The notes beneath the pieces were generated by a model that made no database searches, was not told the DNA's origin, and saw only the letters and a list, made by a program, of their open reading frames with translations. Positions 5,603 to 12,188 of a DNA stretch of 14,022 nt are shown piece after piece. Location: NCBI GenBank assembly GCA_022562335.1, contig JADFPM010000039.1, forward strand, positions 1 through 14,022, read 5' to 3'. The stretch's first letter is position 1. The number at the start of each line of letters is the position of its first letter. The translations under genes and the position numbers were made by a program. The DNA comes from Chloroflexota bacterium (lineage in GTDB: Bacteria; Chloroflexota; Dehalococcoidia; Lucifugimonadales; UBA3495).

Positions 5603-8386
5603 ATGAGCTACGACCTGAGCAATGACGCCGACCGGCCCGAACCGGCCAATCTTCCTGCCATCTCTGCCGCCAACCTGCGCCGGGTGAAGGTATGGGGCCT
5701 GGCCATTGCTCTGGCCGTGGGGTTCATCCTCATCTTATGGTGGGCCAAGACGGTCTACACCGATTGGCTCTGGTTTGGGCAGTTGGGCTTTCAGGAAGTA
5801 TTCTTCGAGATCCTGACCTTGAAGGTCTGGCTGTTCATCGCCGGCACCGTGGTGGCGGCGGGCGCTCTTTCGGCAAACCTGTTTCTGGCCTACCGGTTCT
5901 CCTACGGCGAGTCCACCATATCCCAGCCGGAAGACGTGAAACGGCTGCTATCGGCTCTGGTCATCGGCTCTGCCTGCCTTACCGTGGCCATTGGCGCGCC
6001 CGTTCTGGGAGGAGCGGCGTCGGAGAGATGGGAAACCCTGATGGTTTTCCTCAACCGGGTTTCTTTCGGGGCGCCCGATCCCCAGTTTTCTTTGGATGCC
6101 TCGTTTTATATTGCCACCTTAAGCCTGTTTCACCTGGTCCAGGGCTGGTTTTTGGCGCTGGCCATAACCGCTATCGTGGCCTCGTTGGCCCTCTATGTCG
6201 CCGTCTACAGCGTAAGAGGGCTGGGGTTCGTGCTGACGCCGCGAATGTTGGGGCACGTGGCGGCCATGGGAGCCTGGTTGATGTCGATCATCGCCGCCGG
6301 CCACGCGCTGCAGGTCTACGAGTTGGTGCTTTCGGACAACGGCGTGGTGTTCGGAGCGACCTACACCGACGTCCATGCCCGCATACCGGCGTTGTGGTTG
6401 CTAACGGCCATCTCTGTCTTGGCCATGGCAGGTTTTGTGGTCAGCAATTTTTATGGCGGCCTGCGGTTGATGGCCGGATCGTTCAGCCTTTGGGTCATTG
6501 CGGTGATTCTGGCGGGGTTTGTCTATCCGGCACTTTTCCAGCGCTTTCAAGTGGAGCCCGACCAACTCACCAAGGAACTGCCCTATATCCAGCGGAACAT
6601 TGACGCCACGCGGGCCGGATTCCAGCTAAATGAAGTGGAAACGGTCCAGTACCCAGCGGCGGGCAAGCTGGATTTCGCTCTGGTGGAAGAGAACCGGGCC
6701 ACGGTGGATAACATCCGCCTTTGGGACCTTCAACCCCTGCGGGACGCTTACAACCAACTGCAATTCATCGAGCTCTACTACCGGTTTCAAAACATGGATT
6801 CCGACCGGTACGTGATCGACGGGCGTTTGCGCCAGGTGTTGGTGGCGGCCCGGGAGTTGGACCCTGAGAACCTGCCCGCGGACGCCCAAAACTGGGTGAA
6901 CCAGACCCTTCAATACACCCATGGTTATGGCGTGGCCATGAGCCCCACCACCGAATTCACTCCCAATGAAGGCCGGCCCGAGTATTTTTTGCAAGACATA
7001 CCCATCATTGGAAAGCTGACCGTGTCGCGTCCCGAGCTTTACTACGGCGAGAGCCCGGTGGAGTTTGTCATAGTCGGGCATTCGTTGACGGAGGTGAACC
7101 CCAGTACAGAGTTCAAAAACTATGATGGGGACGGTGGCGTGCCCTTGAGCTCCAGCCTGCGCCGATTTGCTTACGCTTGGCAGCTGTGGGACGTCAATAT
7201 CCTGTTGAGCGATCAGATCACCAGGGAGAGCCGTATTCAATACCGCCGGCAGATCAAAGAGCGGGTCAAGACCATTGCTCCGTTCCTGAAGCTGGATGCC
7301 GATCCATACCCCGTGGTGGACAATGCCGGCCGGATCTGGTGGATTCAGGACGCTTACACCACCACCCGGCGCTACCCCTATTCCACGCCCCACGACCCGG
7401 GTTTGACCGGTTTGCCTGGTCCGGCCCAAGCCGGCGCCAGGAGGAGAGACGACGGGTTCAACTACATCCGCAACAGTGTCAAAGTGGTGGTTGACGCCTA
7501 TAATGGCTCTGTGGACTTCTATGTGATAGACCCGGAAGACCCGCTGCTTCAGATATACCGGAAAGCGTTCCCGTCCTTGTTCACGGATTTTGAGGAAATG
7601 CCCTCGGACCTTCGCGACCACATCCGGTACCCTGTTGACATGTTTTCCGCCCAGGCCCAGACGTATCTCCGGTACCATGTGACCGACCCCCAGGTGTTCT
7701 TCAATCAGGCGGACCAGTGGGCGATCCCCTTGGAATCCCGGTTTGGAAAGCGGGGAGTGCGGGTCACGCCCTCTTACCTGGTATTGAAAAACCCCGGTGA
7801 AGACCAGGAAGAATTCATCTTGATGTTGCCCTTCACCCCGGCGGGTGACAAAAAGAACCTGGTTGGCTGGTTGGTGGCTCGCAACGACTGGCCCAACTAC
7901 GGACAATTGCAGAGTTTTCGAGTTCCCAGCAACCCCCAGGTTGACGGGCCCAGCCAGGTGGAGGCGAGGATCGAGAACGACCAGGATATATCTCAACAGT
8001 TCACCCTGTGGGAGGGCGCCGGGTCTCGCATCATTCGGGGCCAGTTGTTGGTCATTCCCATTGGCGGTACGATAATCTACGTGGAGTCCCTTTATCTCCA
8101 ATCGGAGGTGCTGGCGTTTCCCGAACTCAAAAAGGTGATCTTGGCCGACGCCAGCGACGTGGTCATGGCGAATAGCGTCGATGAGGCGCTGGCCATGCTT
8201 ATTGGAGGAGTAGCTCAAAGAGCTTCTCCAACCATCGGCGCCGATCCCGGCGCCGGGGCCTCGGGGATCGGGTTGCGAGGCCTGGATGAGATCGAGGCGG
8301 CGGTCACCGGCTTGGGTGATGCCGTCCAGGAGCTGGAAGAGGCTCTGGAAATTCTTCGCGAATCTGTAGGAGGCCGTTCACCATGA
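5603..8386 (+). CDS. UPF0182 family multi-pass membrane protein
   Basis: A 927-residue protein of the UPF0182 (COG1615) family, usual length about 900-1000. The biochemical role is unknown. The first third is hydrophobic, with about seven membrane segments near residues 29-48, 74-97, 115-137, 168-200, 216-235, 261-283 and 294-313. The rest is a large soluble domain, probably outside the cytoplasm. Family motifs include DWLWFGQLGFQEVFF (54-68), LPYIQRNIDATRAGF (326-340), WQLWDVNILLSDQITRESR, GRIWWIQDAYTTTRRYPYS and GGTIIYVESLYLQSE. The last 40 residues are Glu/Leu-rich and could form a short coiled coil. The ATG is 12 bases after the argB stop with only a weak ribosome site, so coupling to argB translation is plausible. 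Its TGA overlaps the argD start as ATGA. Its place between argB and argD ties its expression to arginine synthesis, but no known mechanism explains this. Confidence 0.93.
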   Translation: MSYDLSNDADRPEPANLPAISAANLRRVKVWGLAIALAVGFILILWWAKTVYTDWLWFGQLGFQEVFFEILTLKVWLFIAGTVVAAGALSANLFLAYRFSYGESTISQPEDVKRLLSALVIGSACLTVAIGAPVLGGAASERWETLMVFLNRVSFGAPDPQFSLDASFYIATLSLFHLVQGWFLALAITAIVASLALYVAVYSVRGLGFVLTPRMLGHVAAMGAWLMSIIAAGHALQVYELVLSDNGVVFGATYTDVHARIPALWLLTAISVLAMAGFVVSNFYGGLRLMAGSFSLWVIAVILAGFVYPALFQRFQVEPDQLTKELPYIQRNIDATRAGFQLNEVETVQYPAAGKLDFALVEENRATVDNIRLWDLQPLRDAYNQLQFIELYYRFQNMDSDRYVIDGRLRQVLVAARELDPENLPADAQNWVNQTLQYTHGYGVAMSPTTEFTPNEGRPEYFLQDIPIIGKLTVSRPELYYGESPVEFVIVGHSLTEVNPSTEFKNYDGDGGVPLSSSLRRFAYAWQLWDVNILLSDQITRESRIQYRRQIKERVKTIAPFLKLDADPYPVVDNAGRIWWIQDAYTTTRRYPYSTPHDPGLTGLPGPAQAGARRRDDGFNYIRNSVKVVVDAYNGSVDFYVIDPEDPLLQIYRKAFPSLFTDFEEMPSDLRDHIRYPVDMFSAQAQTYLRYHVTDPQVFFNQADQWAIPLESRFGKRGVRVTPSYLVLKNPGEDQEEFILMLPFTPAGDKKNLVGWLVARNDWPNYGQLQSFRVPSNPQVDGPSQVEARIENDQDISQQFTLWEGAGSRIIRGQLLVIPIGGTIIYVESLYLQSEVLAFPELKKVILADASDVVMANSVDEALAMLIGGVAQRASPTIGADPGAGASGIGLRGLDEIEAAVTGLGDAVQELEEALEILRESVGGRSP

Positions 8387-9573
8387 GCATAAGCAGCGAA
8401 TGGATCGCCAAAGAAAACAAGTATTACGCCCAGACAGTGCGGCGGCAGCCGGTGGTGATCGTGCGAGGTGAAGGGACCCGGGTTTGGGATGCCGACGGCA
8501 AGGAATACCTGGATTTCGTGGCCGGTTGGGCCGTGAATAATCTGGGCCACTCCCATCCCGTCATCACCCAGGCCATTGTGGAGCAGGCGGGCACCTTGCT
8601 ACAGACATCGAACCAGTTTTACACCGTGCCACAGCTGCAGCTGGCCGAGCTGCTGGTGGAGAATAGCTGCCTGGACCAGGTTTTCTTTGGCAACAGCGGA
8701 GCCGAGGCCAACGAAGGCGCGCTGAAGCTGGCCCGCCGCTACGGCAAGCTGAACCGGGATGGGGCCTACGAGGTCATCACCGCGTTCAACTCCTTCCACG
8801 GGCGCACCATGGGGACCTTGGCCGCCACCGGCCAACCCCACTACCAAGAGAATTTCACTCCGCTGCTGCCCGGTTTCGTCCACGTGGACTACAACGACGT
8901 GGAAGGCATCATGAACGCCACCACCGACAAGACGGCGGCGGTGATGCTGGAACCGGTGCAGGGCGAGGGCGGCGTCATCATACCCGCCGATGATTACCTG
9001 CAGCGGGTCAAGGCCTGGTGCGAGCAGCAGGGCTTGTTGTTGATCTTGGACGAGGTCCAGACCGGCCTGGGCCGGTTGGGCAGCCTCTTTGGCTATCAGG
9101 AGTACGGCGTGGAACCAGATGTCATTACCCTGGCCAAGGGATTGGGTTACGGCGTCCCCATCGGGGCGTTCATGTCCAAGGAGTATTGCATGGCCCTGGT
9201 TCCCGGCGACCACGGCTCCACCTTCGGCGGCAACGCTTTGACCACGGCCGCAGCCTACGCCGGCACCAAGTTCCTCATCGACAACGACATTCCCGGCCAG
9301 GTCAAAGAGATGGAGGGTTACCTGCTGGGCCGGTTGAACGAGCTGAAGTCCCGGTTCTCTTTTGTGACCGACGTGCGGGGTAAAGGCTTGCTGCAAGCCA
9401 TGGAATTCGAAAGCGACATATCCGGCCAGGTATTGACCAACGCCAACGCGGCTGGGTTGCTGCTGAACGGGGTAAAGCCCAACGCCATCCGGTTCATGCC
9501 CCCCCTGAACATCACCAGAGAGGAGATCGACCAGGGCATGGAGCTCCTGGCCGAGGCTTTGGGGGCCGTTTAG
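8383..9573 (+). CDS. argD: Acetylornithine aminotransferase ArgD
   Basis: A class III, PLP-dependent aminotransferase (396 residues, normal length) that converts N-acetylglutamate semialdehyde and glutamate to N-acetylornithine and 2-oxoglutarate. Visible motifs: NSGAEANEGALKLAR at 104-118, FHGRTMGTLAATGQ at 138-151, EPVQGEGG at 190-197, LILDEVQTGLGRLG at 220-233 with the PLP-ring Asp 223, TLAKGLGYGVPIGAF with the Schiff-base Lys 252, and STFGGNAL. AGGAGG (8368-8373) lies nine bases before the ATG. The start overlaps the stop of the UPF0182 gene by four bases, so translational coupling is likely. Members of this family also accept ornithine, succinylornithine or N-succinyl-diaminopimelate. 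The argB/argJ/argG context supports the arginine role, and it may double in lysine synthesis. Confidence 0.93.
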   Translation: MSISSEWIAKENKYYAQTVRRQPVVIVRGEGTRVWDADGKEYLDFVAGWAVNNLGHSHPVITQAIVEQAGTLLQTSNQFYTVPQLQLAELLVENSCLDQVFFGNSGAEANEGALKLARRYGKLNRDGAYEVITAFNSFHGRTMGTLAATGQPHYQENFTPLLPGFVHVDYNDVEGIMNATTDKTAAVMLEPVQGEGGVIIPADDYLQRVKAWCEQQGLLLILDEVQTGLGRLGSLFGYQEYGVEPDVITLAKGLGYGVPIGAFMSKEYCMALVPGDHGSTFGGNALTTAAAYAGTKFLIDNDIPGQVKEMEGYLLGRLNELKSRFSFVTDVRGKGLLQAMEFESDISGQVLTNANAAGLLLNGVKPNAIRFMPPLNITREEIDQGMELLAEALGAV

Positions 9574-9580
9574 CGGATAG

Positions 9581-9604
9581 GCCGCCGGCCGGTTGCCGGA
9601 CGGC
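9581..9604 (+). terminator. GC-rich hairpin after argD (possible weak terminator)
   Basis: GCCGCCGG (9581-9588) can pair with CCGG-CGGC (9596-9604, one bulged A) across a seven-base loop, eight bases after the argD stop. The run CCTTTT follows only about eight bases later, so this is not a classic intrinsic terminator. It may weaken read-through into the DUF433/DUF5615 pair or protect the upstream mRNA end. Confidence 0.35.
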
Positions 9605-9630
9605 ATTGACTCCTTTTGAGGGACGACATT

Positions 9631-9879
9631 ATGAGTAACCAGGACTTACTAGAACGCATCGTGCTGAACCACGATACGATGGTTGGCAAGCCGGTGATAA
9701 AAGGGACCCGGCTGACGGTCCAATTCATCGTGGGGCTAATGGCTCAGGGGGCGGCCATGGACGAGATCCTTGGTGAATATAAGGACCTGGTTCGGGATGA
9801 TATTCTGGCGTGTCTCCTGTTCGCCCAAGAAGCGTTGGAACGTACCGACTTCGTTCCTCTAACGAAAGAAGGTGTTTAA
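9631..9879 (+). CDS. DUF433 domain protein (antitoxin-like)
   Basis: An 82-residue protein made almost wholly of a DUF433 domain, a small winged/helix-turn-helix-like fold. The family signature is clear: ERIVLNHDTMVGKPVIKGTR, then TVQFIVGLMAQGAAMDEILGEY and an acidic helix (LVRDDILACLLFAQEAL). DUF433 genes are commonly paired with DUF5615 genes, and the pairs are regarded as toxin-antitoxin modules. By that reading this protein would bind the toxin and perhaps the operon DNA. The ATG at 9631 has GAGGG eight bases upstream, and the TTG at 9616 lies upstream of that site and is not needed. The DUF5615 gene follows the TAA with no gap in the same frame, and its ribosome site lies inside the last codons of this gene, so coupled translation is expected. 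Base composition is visibly more AT-rich than in argD and argG. Confidence 0.85.
   Translation: MSNQDLLERIVLNHDTMVGKPVIKGTRLTVQFIVGLMAQGAAMDEILGEYKDLVRDDILACLLFAQEALERTDFVPLTKEGV
9867..9872 (+). promoter_or_regulatory. Shine-Dalgarno-like site for the DUF5615 gene
   Basis: AGAAGG lies seven bases before the ATC at 9880-9882, inside the 3' end of the DUF433 gene. Its spacing suits a start at 9880 and is long (19 bases) for the GTG at 9892. It therefore favours the non-standard start codon. Confidence 0.5.
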
Positions 9880-10233
9880 ATCCGGTTTCTCGTGGATGAA
9901 TGCACCGGACCTGCAGTTGCCGCATGGTTGGCGGGGCATCGGCATGATGCGGTTTCGATTTACCAACAAGAGAGGGGATCGAATGATGTTCAGGTCCTAC
10001 GAAAGGCTGTTGATGAGTCCCGCATCCTGATCACCAATGACAAGGACTTTGGGGAATTGGTCATTCGTAGTAAAGAACCGCACGTGGGAGTGATACTTCT
10101 TCGATTGGAAGATGAGAGAACCGCAAGTAAAGTCGAGGTGCTTGGCCGGTTACTCGATCAATACGCCGATGAAATCTCACGGAACTTCGTGATAGCCACT
10201 GAAAGATCCGTGCGTATCACCCGGTTTGATTAG
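9880..10233 (+). CDS. DUF5615 PIN-like protein (toxin-like), probable ATC start
   Basis: A 117-residue PIN-like protein of the DUF5615/Mut7-C type, the usual partner of DUF433 antitoxins and a suspected RNase. Visible hallmarks: the first strand xRFLVDECTGPAVAAWL with the metal-binding acidic pair, LITNDKDFGELV near the middle with its conserved acidic residues, and GVILLRL. The first ATG/GTG/TTG in frame is GTG at 9892, which would delete the first strand and leave the catalytic Asp as residue 2. The homologous sequence instead starts at ATC 9880, directly after the TAA of the DUF433 gene, where family members normally read MRFLVDE or MKFLVDE. A rare AUC start, a substituted start codon that inactivates the gene, or an assembly error are the options. 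A hand count of bases 9961-10020 gives 29/60 GC against 38/60 for 10441-10500 in argG, hinting at separate origin. Confidence 0.78.
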   Translation: MRFLVDECTGPAVAAWLAGHRHDAVSIYQQERGSNDVQVLRKAVDESRILITNDKDFGELVIRSKEPHVGVILLRLEDERTASKVEVLGRLLDQYADEISRNFVIATERSVRITRFD

Positions 10234-10248
10234 GGATTGAGTAAATTT

Positions 10249-10265
10249 CACGACGGACCGTCGTG
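10249..10265. repeat. Perfect 17-base dyad upstream of argG
   Basis: CACGACGG-A-CCGTCGTG is a perfect inverted repeat with a one-base centre, 46 bases before the argG ATG. As RNA it would form a seven-base-pair stem with a GAC loop. No T-tract follows, so it looks more like an operator or mRNA structure than an intrinsic terminator. Its right arm is also the start of the tandem repeat at 10260. Confidence 0.75.
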
Positions 10266-10291
10266 GGTAATTAAAGTCGTGGGTAATTAAA
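10260..10291 (+). repeat. Perfect 16-base tandem duplication upstream of argG
   Basis: GTCGTGGGTAATTAAA occurs twice without gap or mismatch at 10260-10275 and 10276-10291, ending 19 bases before the argG start. Both copies begin with GTCGTG. The left dyad arm (CACGAC, 10249-10254) could therefore pair with either copy, giving two mutually exclusive hairpins in the argG leader. It may be a duplicated operator half-site or the scar of a recent slippage event. Confidence 0.8.
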
Positions 10292-10310
10292 ATAGGGGGC
10301 GTTAGGCCCG

Positions 10311-11501
10311 ATGCCTGACAAAAAGATAGTCCTGGCCTACAGCGGCGGGTTGGACACCACGGTGGCCGTTCCATGGCTCAAGGAGAAGTACGACGCGGAT
10401 ATCATCACCGTGACCGTCGACTTGGGCATGGTGGATCTGGAATCCATACGCCAGCGGGCCATCCAGGTGGGAGCCGCCAAAGCCGTCACCGTGGATGCAA
10501 AAGATACTCTGGTTAAAGAATTCCTGTTTCCGGCCCTGATGGCCGGGGCCATCTACGAAGACCAGTATCCCCTGGCCACTGCCTTGGGCCGTCCCCTGAT
10601 AGCCCGTTGCCTGGCCGAGGCCGCCAAAGCCGAAGGCGCCTACGCGGTGGCCCACGGCTGCACCGGCAAGGGAAACGACCAGGTCAGGATCGAGGTGGGT
10701 GTGGCGGCGTTGGCGCCCGGCCTGGAGCTCATCGCCCCCATCCGGGATTGGGGCATGAGCCGCCAGGAGGAGATCGAATACGCCAATGAACGCAACCTGC
10801 CCATCAGCCCCAGCAACAGCAAGTTTTCCGTAGATGAAAACCTCTGGGGCCGGAGCGTGGAGGCGGGCGAACTGGAAGACCCCTGGCTGGAGCCGCCGGA
10901 AGAGGCATATGCTTGGACCCGCGCCGTGGCCGATGCTCCGGATGAGCCTGCCTACATTGAAGTGAGATTCGATTCTGGCATCCCGGTTGCCATCGACGGC
11001 GAGATCATGGCGGGGACCGATCTCATCCGCCATCTCAATACCCTGGGTGGGGACCACGGTATAGGCCGTATCGACCAGGTGGAAAACCGGCTGGTGGGCA
11101 TCAAGTCCCGGGAGATCTACGAAGCCCCGGCCGCGGTGATCCTCCATGCCGCCCACCGGGCATTGGAAGCGATGACCCTGGGCAAAGACCAGGCCCGCAC
11201 CAAGGCGCGCATCGCCCAGGAGTACGCCGACCTGGTGTATAACGGGCTGTGGTTCACCGCTCACCGTCAGGATTTGGACGCCTACGTTAGCAGCACCCAG
11301 CGTTACGTGACCGGCGACGTGCGGCTGCGTTTGCACAAAGGCGCCTGCACCGTGGTGGGCCGGAAGGCAACCCAGTCCCTCTACCAATATTCCCTGGCCA
11401 CCTACGACCGGGGCGACGAGTTCGACCACGCCGCGGCCCAGGGATTCATATCCATCTACGGCCTGCCGGTTCGCACCCAGAATAGGATCCAGCCGCAATA
11501 G
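10311..11501 (+). CDS. argG: Argininosuccinate synthase ArgG
   Basis: Joins citrulline and aspartate using ATP to form argininosuccinate, the next-to-last step of arginine synthesis. The 396 residues match the usual family size of about 400. The N-terminal ATP-pyrophosphatase loop AYSGGLDTT sits at residues 9-17. The second ATP and citrulline contacts AHGCTGKGNDQVR lie near 118-130, and the SVDENLWGRSVEAGELEDPW signature follows in the synthetase domain. The C-terminal helix-rich tail (RLHKGACTVVGRKATQSLYQYSLATYD) is complete. The ATG at 10311 has AGGGGG about 11 bases upstream. The leader holds the dyad and tandem repeat described separately and may allow regulation apart from argJ-argB-argD. 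The GNAT coding sequence starts about 13 bases after the stop. Confidence 0.95.
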   Translation: MPDKKIVLAYSGGLDTTVAVPWLKEKYDADIITVTVDLGMVDLESIRQRAIQVGAAKAVTVDAKDTLVKEFLFPALMAGAIYEDQYPLATALGRPLIARCLAEAAKAEGAYAVAHGCTGKGNDQVRIEVGVAALAPGLELIAPIRDWGMSRQEEIEYANERNLPISPSNSKFSVDENLWGRSVEAGELEDPWLEPPEEAYAWTRAVADAPDEPAYIEVRFDSGIPVAIDGEIMAGTDLIRHLNTLGGDHGIGRIDQVENRLVGIKSREIYEAPAAVILHAAHRALEAMTLGKDQARTKARIAQEYADLVYNGLWFTAHRQDLDAYVSSTQRYVTGDVRLRLHKGACTVVGRKATQSLYQYSLATYDRGDEFDHAAAQGFISIYGLPVRTQNRIQPQ

Positions 11502-11504
11502 AGG
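11501..11504 (+). promoter_or_regulatory. Shine-Dalgarno-like site before the GNAT gene
   Basis: GAGG overlaps the last base of the argG stop and lies ten bases before ATT at 11515. It supports initiation upstream of the first standard start codons (TTG 11575, ATG 11584). A competing AAGG lies nine bases before the ATG at 11584, so the start is not settled. Confidence 0.35.
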
Positions 11505-11514
11505 CAGATAGGTC

Positions 11515-11955
11515 ATTCACCCTGTTTGGTACGTTCGAGAAGCCCGCGCTGATGATCTGGCCGCCATCGAAAGGTTGGTGGCAATGGTGGATGGCGACGG
11601 CCGCGAGTTGGATCAGGGCCGGTTCGTGGTCGCGGAAAGTGAGGGCGGGACGATCTTGGGTTGTGGCCGCCTGCGGCCATACCCCGATTTTTGCGAGGTC
11701 GCCAGCCTGGCGGTGGACCCGGACCAGCGGACCAACGGCGTGGGCCGGGCCATCATCACCCGCCTGCTGGAGCTTTATTCCGGCGATGTTTACCTGATCT
11801 GCGAAGATCACTTGATGGACTTTTTCGGCCGTTTTGGGTTCCGGCCGGTTCCCGTGGAGGATATGCCCCCGGGATTGGAACCCAAGTGGCGGCATTATGA
11901 ATCCCTGACCGGTTCCATGAATGTCATGCTTTTGGAGAGGGCCCAAGCCGCTTAG
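11515..11955 (+). CDS. GNAT family N-acetyltransferase, possibly N-acetylglutamate synthase-like; probable ATT start
   Basis: An acetyl-CoA-dependent GNAT domain of 146 residues counted from ATT 11515. The N-terminal strand and helix (WYVREARADDLAAIERLV), the central strand with VASLAVDPD (62-70) and the acetyl-CoA pyrophosphate loop QRTNGVG (71-77) are present. The closing FFGRFGFRPV segment is also typical. No ATG, GTG or TTG exists in frame between the stop at 11509 and TTG 11575, although clear GNAT sequence is encoded there. The start is therefore either ATT 11515 behind GAGG, or an internal start that would give a truncated protein. Compact GNATs of this kind serve as N-acetylglutamate synthases in some arginine pathways, and the position 13 bases after argG fits that. 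The amino-acid substrate cannot be proved from sequence, and other small-molecule acetyltransferases look similar. Confidence 0.8.
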   Translation: MHPVWYVREARADDLAAIERLVAMVDGDGRELDQGRFVVAESEGGTILGCGRLRPYPDFCEVASLAVDPDQRTNGVGRAIITRLLELYSGDVYLICEDHLMDFFGRFGFRPVPVEDMPPGLEPKWRHYESLTGSMNVMLLERAQAA

Positions 11956-11993
11956 AATAAATCTCAAAAAAGTCTATCCACCATGGACAATCC

Positions 11994-12055
11994 TTCGACG
12001 AGCTCAGGACGAACGGACGGAAAGAGGCATCTCCGTTCGCGGTGGCCTTGTCGAA
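11994..12055. repeat. REP-like imperfect inverted repeat
   Basis: Two 24-base arms, 11994-12017 (begins TTCGACGAGCTCAGGACGAA) and 12032-12055 (begins TCCGTTCGCGGTGGCCTTGT), match as reverse complements at 18 of 24 positions around a 14-base centre. The outer TTCGAC/GTCGAA and inner CGAACGGA/TCCGTTCG ends are best kept. The arms resemble a widely dispersed intergenic palindrome I recall from many bacterial genomes (CTTCGAC...AGCTCAGG...CGAACGG). It may act as a bidirectional transcript-end structure between the GNAT and the aminotransferase. No transposase is nearby. Confidence 0.65.
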
Positions 12056-12146
12056 CCATCTTTTGAGAGAGGTATTTAGCAGCCGGGAGCAGCGCGCCCA
12101 CAAAACCGGCCGGCCCCGGATTTTTAGGCGAAGACTTGAAATAGGT

Positions 12147-12152
12147 TATGAT
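12147..12152 (+). promoter_or_regulatory. Possible -10 box of the class I aminotransferase gene
   Basis: TATGAT (five of six bases) lies 36 bases before the ATG at 12189. No good -35 box was found at 16-18 bases. A promoter here makes sense because the REP-like element separates this gene from the arginine run. Confidence 0.3.
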
Positions 12153-12188
12153 TCCGGCGATTGCCCCACGGTCGAGACAGGAGGGATT

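Noticed and set aside
6626..8218. 530-codon open frame on the minus strand opposite the UPF0182 gene
   Set aside because: It is antisense to a gene with clear family motifs, its translation has no recognisable domain, and GC-rich codon use on the plus strand explains the lack of stops. The long minus-strand frames opposite argD and argG are dismissed for the same reason.
9606..9635. TTGACT as a -35 box for the DUF433/DUF5615 pair
   Set aside because: The matching -10 would be TATGAG overlapping the ATG start, so the transcript would begin inside the gene.
9631..10233. Single DUF433-DUF5615 fusion protein made by TAA read-through
   Set aside because: The two reading frames are the same, but there is a ribosome site at 9867 and the two domains normally occur as separate proteins. 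Nothing in the sequence points to read-through.
12042..12188. N-terminal extension of the class I aminotransferase
   Set aside because: It includes part of the REP-like repeat, the translated sequence is low in family character, and the ATG at 12189 has an AGGAGG ribosome site and the expected start of the fold.
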